Assembly (NCBI GenBank): GCA_027485405.1
Contig: JAIXRB010000054.1
Coordinates: 1-10,145, forward strand
Length of the DNA stretch: 10,145 bases
Direction: 5' to 3'
Source of the DNA: Leptospiraceae bacterium
Lineage (GTDB): Bacteria; Spirochaetota; Leptospiria; Leptospirales; Leptospiraceae
The position numbers were made by a program, and so were the translations under genes. Every line of letters begins with the position of its first letter. Position 1 is the stretch's first letter. A model generated the notes under the pieces. That model made no database searches and was not told where the DNA came from. It worked only from the letters and a program-made list of their open reading frames with translations. Shown here in pieces: positions 7,612 to 10,145 of this stretch.

Positions 7612-7660
7612 GGAGACATTCCGAGAAGAAAACTCTTTTTTACGATGAAGGTAAAACGGC

Positions 7661-7667
7661 AAAGGAG
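7661..7667 (+). promoter_or_regulatory. Ribosome binding site deciding the TTG start of the repeat lipoprotein
   Basis: AAAGGAG lies 9 nt before TTG at 7677. The frame is open back to a stop at 7602-7604 but contains no ATG upstream of the signal sequence, so this site fixes the start. Confidence 0.7.
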
Positions 7668-7676
7668 TTTAAAAGC

Positions 7677-10145
7677 TTGAAGCGGAGAGTAGCTATTGGT
7701 TGGTTTTTCCTCTTTTTAAGTGTAGGGGGAAGCTGTGCTCAGTTGACACAGCGGACCGAGTTATTGCTTTTAAATTTTCTTGGTATCTTTGATCTTTCTG
7801 TCTTAAACTCTAACTCTACAGTAGCTACGAGTTCTTCAACTAGCACCATTTCCGTATTAGCTTCAATAACTTATTCTGCATCAGCTTATACGTTTACAAA
7901 TGGAGTTCAAATTACTTCGATTTCTCCGACTGTATCCCATACAATTACTAGTTGCTCGGTGAATCCTGCTTTACCTGCAGGAATTATACTCGCGAGCGCA
8001 ACCTGTGCGATTTCCGGCACACCAACAGAAAACCAGATTGCACAAAATTATACCATCTCGGCAATTACATCCGTAGGTAGAGCCTCAGCGATCATCTCAA
8101 TTACTGTGAACTCATCTGCTCCGACCGCCTTAGTCTTTGCCAACAACCCGTTTGTTTTCACACGAAATTCGGCAATCAGTACCGTGACCCCGACGATTAC
8201 TGGGACTGTGACTAGTTGTTCTTCGACTCCGTCTTTGCCAGCTGGACTTTCCATTAGCGGAACCACTTGTGCCATTAGCGGAACTCCGACCGCTGTTCAA
8301 GTTGCTACAGATTATACGATAACGGCGAGCAATAGTTTCGGTAGTACGAATACTTCAATAACAATTACAGTCAATGTCGAACCTCCGTCTGCTTTGACCT
8401 ATAGTTCAGCTACTTATACTTTTACAAAAGATTTGTTGATGACTACGCAAACTCCCACAGTCACGGGAACCATAACCAGTTGTTCATCGAGCCCAACTCT
8501 ACCAGCTGGCTTGTTACTAAACAATACAACTTGTGCCATCAGTGGAACACCAACGGCATTGCAAACTTCTGCTGTCTATACCATTACGGCGACTAATAGT
8601 TCTGGATCGACAACAACAACTGTCTCGATTACGATCAATGACCAAGCTCCTACTTCATTGAACTTTACAACCTCTCCATTTACGTTTACACAAAATACAA
8701 CCATAACAACACAAACACCTACATTCACAGGTACGATTACAAGTTGTTCTTCTAGTCCCAGTTTACCAGCAGGATTGGCAATAAACAATACCACTTGTGC
8801 CATTTCCGGTACGCCAACCGGAACTCAGTCTTCAACAGGTTACACAATAACAGCCACAAATTCGGGAGGAAGTACGACTGCCAGTATTACGATAACGATT
8901 AATAACGCCCCTCCATCTGCTTTAACTTACACAGGAAGTCCATTTACCTTTACTCAAAATGCGACTATAACAACGATAACTCCAACTGTAACAGGGACAG
9001 TGACTAGTTGTTCGATAAGCCCAGCAATTCCTGCAGGTCTTGCCATTAGCAGTACAACCTGTGCGATTTCGGGAACTCCTACCGGAACCCAAAATGCTAT
9101 TGCCTACACTGTTACGGCAGGAAATGCAAATGGTTCCACTACCGCAAATATCAATATAACAATCAATATTGCACCACCTTCTGCCCTTACTTACTCTGGA
9201 AGTTCTTACACTTTTACGCAAAATGCGACAATTGCTACCCAAACTCCAACTGTGACAGGGACGGTGACTGGTTGTTCCTCTAGTCCTGGCTTGCCGGCTG
9301 GGCTATCCATCCAGAATACAACCTGCGCCATTTCAGGAACTCCGACCGGAACACAAAATGCCACTGCTTATACTATTACCGCAAGCAATGCAACTGGTTC
9401 AACGACTACTACCATTAGCATAACTATAAATATTGCACCTCCTTCTGCTCTGAGTTACTCGGGATCCCCTTTTACTTTTACTAGAAATGGAACAATTGCC
9501 TCGGTAAACCCAACCGTAACAGGAACACCTTCTTCCTATTCGGTCACCCCTACCCTACCCACTGGACTTTCCATTAACACGACATCGGGACAATTGGCAG
9601 GCACTCCCACCGACTTTGGAAATGCAACTGGATACAATGTAGCTAGAGTGTATACTGTTACGGCAACAAATTCGACCGGAAGCACTACCGCCAGTATATC
9701 GATAACCATTTCTGCCACTTCATCCAAAGCTATTTCGACGTTTAGTTTTGTAAGCCCAGCGAGTACGGGATTCATCACTGGTTCCAATATCTCCGTAACT
9801 GTTCCAAGTGGAACGTCAGTGACGGCTCTTGTAGCGAATTTTAACACTTCGGGGGAATCAGTTCGAGTGGGTGCCACAACTCAGGTGAGTGGGACAACCG
9901 CGAATAATTTTTCAAGCCCCGTAACTTATACTGTTACAGCGGCAGATGGATCGACAGCAAATTTTATCGTTACCGTAACAGTAGCTTCGAACACTGCAAG
10001 GGAGATTACCGCATTTTCTTTTCCAAATTCGATTAGCACGACGTTCAATGGAACGAATATTGATGTTGTTGTTCCAAATGGGACAAATCGCACAACTCTC
10101 ATTGCCTCTTTTATAACGACTGGTGCAAATGTAAGGAGAGGAGTA
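7677..10145 (+). CDS. Giant repeat lipoprotein with Ig-like (He_PIG-type) and DUF5018-like domains, partial (C-terminus outside window)
   Basis: The frame is open for 823 codons to the window edge, starting at TTG. Residues 1-20 (MKRRVAIGWFFLFLSVGGSC) form a basic, hydrophobic signal peptide ending in a loose, spirochaete-like lipobox with Cys20 as the probable lipidated residue, so the protein is likely surface or periplasm anchored. After a Ser/Thr-rich linker come six tandem Ig-like repeats of 88 residues each (7851-9434), a seventh divergent repeat of 94 residues (9435-9716), then one full and one cut DUF5018-like Ig domain. Typical He_PIG features are LPAGLSI and CAISGTPTG. Each of repeats 1-6 carries Cys-x16-Cys. 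The composition is very rich in Ser, Thr, Ala and Asn with few charged residues. The role is unknown; a surface stalk or adhesin-like function is inferred from architecture only. Gene end and any C-terminal functional domain are not visible. Confidence 0.9.
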   Translation, partial: MKRRVAIGWFFLFLSVGGSCAQLTQRTELLLLNFLGIFDLSVLNSNSTVATSSSTSTISVLASITYSASAYTFTNGVQITSISPTVSHTITSCSVNPALPAGIILASATCAISGTPTENQIAQNYTISAITSVGRASAIISITVNSSAPTALVFANNPFVFTRNSAISTVTPTITGTVTSCSSTPSLPAGLSISGTTCAISGTPTAVQVATDYTITASNSFGSTNTSITITVNVEPPSALTYSSATYTFTKDLLMTTQTPTVTGTITSCSSSPTLPAGLLLNNTTCAISGTPTALQTSAVYTITATNSSGSTTTTVSITINDQAPTSLNFTTSPFTFTQNTTITTQTPTFTGTITSCSSSPSLPAGLAINNTTCAISGTPTGTQSSTGYTITATNSGGSTTASITITINNAPPSALTYTGSPFTFTQNATITTITPTVTGTVTSCSISPAIPAGLAISSTTCAISGTPTGTQNAIAYTVTAGNANGSTTANINITINIAPPSALTYSGSSYTFTQNATIATQTPTVTGTVTGCSSSPGLPAGLSIQNTTCAISGTPTGTQNATAYTITASNATGSTTTTISITINIAPPSALSYSGSPFTFTRNGTIASVNPTVTGTPSSYSVTPTLPTGLSINTTSGQLAGTPTDFGNATGYNVARVYTVTATNSTGSTTASISITISATSSKAISTFSFVSPASTGFITGSNISVTVPSGTSVTALVANFNTSGESVRVGATTQVSGTTANNFSSPVTYTVTAADGSTANFIVTVTVASNTAREITAFSFPNSISTTFNGTNIDVVVPNGTNRTTLIASFITTGANVRRGV
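7851..9434 (+). repeat. Six tandem 264-bp repeats encoding cysteine-paired Ig-like domains
   Basis: Repeat units start at 7851, 8115, 8379, 8643, 8907 and 9171. Every unit is exactly 264 bp (88 codons), with no insertion or deletion. Units 3-6 are most alike; units 5 and 6 share 69 of 88 residues by hand count. Unit 1 is the most diverged, as is common at the edge of an array. In each unit cysteines fall at unit positions 35 and 52 (TSCS and TTCAISGTPT). The canonical family form has an aromatic residue and a Gly at these two places, so the pair is probably a disulfide added to each domain. Confidence 0.9.
9435..9716 (+). repeat. Divergent seventh Ig-like repeat lacking the cysteine pair
   Basis: This unit opens like the others (APPSALSYSGSPFTFTRN) but has SSYSVTPTLPTGLSINTTSG in the middle. 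Both cysteines are replaced, by Tyr and Gly, the usual residues of the family. It is six residues longer, the extra lying around TDFGNATGYNVARVYT. It marks the border between the regular array and the next domain type. Confidence 0.85.
9723..10145 (+). repeat. Tandem DUF5018-like Ig domains, second one cut by the window end
   Basis: The first unit (9723-9995, 91 codons) runs from SKAISTFSFVSPAS through ISVTVPSGTSVTALVANFNT, VRVGATTQVSGTTANNFSSP and VTYTVTAADGSTANF. The second starts at 9996 with the matching AREITAFSFPNSIS and IDVVVPNGTNRTTLIASFIT, and is lost at the edge. The pattern of TSF, VP-GT and VTYTVTA motifs is that of DUF5018-like Ig domains often found at the end of bacterial surface repeat proteins. 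The name is from memory. Confidence 0.7.

Larger units (their letters stand above)
7540..7676. other. Divergent intergenic region between racemase and giant lipoprotein genes
   Basis: The longest non-coding gap in the window, 137 bp and AT-rich on its left side. It holds the upstream signals of both flanking genes. A small inverted repeat, CTGC-GAATT-GCAG (7576-7588), lies in the middle; a 4 bp stem is too weak to call. A 12-codon ATG frame at 7610-7648 has no ribosome binding site and is probably chance. Confidence 0.6.

Noticed and set aside
7610..7648. 12-codon leader peptide upstream of the lipoprotein
   Set aside because: It has no ribosome binding site, its ATG overlaps the candidate -10 hexamer, and it has no attenuator-like codon run.
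8048..8803. Two 75-codon minus-strand frames at 8048-8275 and 8576-8803, both starting MAQVV
   Set aside because: They are exactly 528 bp apart, twice the 264 bp repeat period, so they are antisense shadows of the repeat array and not genes.
8922..9877. Longer minus-strand frames at 8922-9242 and 9536-9877
   Set aside because: Both lie wholly antisense to the continuous lipoprotein frame. One has a highly biased Ser/Arg/Cys/Gly composition, as expected from reading Thr/Ser-rich repeats backwards.

Overview
The window looks like a chromosomal segment of a spirochaete, most likely a Leptospira species. This is an inference. The best clue is the large Ser/Thr-rich lipoprotein of Ig-like repeats at the right end, with its loose lipobox and a DUF5018-like tail. 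The use of TTG and GTG starts and the mix of housekeeping genes also fit. No rRNA, tRNA, CRISPR array, insertion sequence or origin was seen. No stretch over 300 bases lacks a gene; the longest gap is the 137 bp at 7540-7676.

Left end (1-1350, minus strand): a type II restriction-modification pair. A predicted PD-(D/E)XK endonuclease with a TTG start is followed by a DNA cytosine-5 methyltransferase, cut by the window edge, that carries an N-terminal MerR-like helix-turn-helix. Sampled lines of this part are about 32-33% G+C, against about 38-47% in sampled lines further right. This suggests an acquired module placed directly behind the metallo-hydrolase gene.

Centre (1359-6321): an ordinary compact block of small divergent and convergent pairs. 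It holds a metallo-beta-lactamase-fold hydrolase (minus), tRNA m7G46 methyltransferase TrmB (plus), ribosome-assembly GTPase RsgA (minus), a membrane-anchored GAF-type histidine kinase (plus) and thiol peroxidase Tpx (plus). Divergent start-to-start gaps are only 30-40 bp and convergent ends are 3-18 bp apart, so promoters must lie within or very near neighbouring coding sequence.

Right end (6340-10145): an AMACR-type family III CoA-transferase/racemase (minus), a 137 bp divergent intergenic region, then the start of a very large lipoprotein gene (TTG at 7677) that runs off the window. It encodes a lipoprotein signal, six Ig-like repeats of exactly 264 bp each, one longer divergent repeat, and a tandem of a second Ig-like domain type. 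Each of the six regular repeats carries a cysteine pair in C-x16-C spacing. The seventh has lost both cysteines together, which suggests a disulfide-stapled surface stalk.

No wholly new system was identified. The points most worth a second look are the cysteine-paired repeat array, the HTH-fused methyltransferase with its tightly docked endonuclease gene, and the histidine kinase with about 100 extra residues between its phosphoacceptor and ATP-binding motifs.
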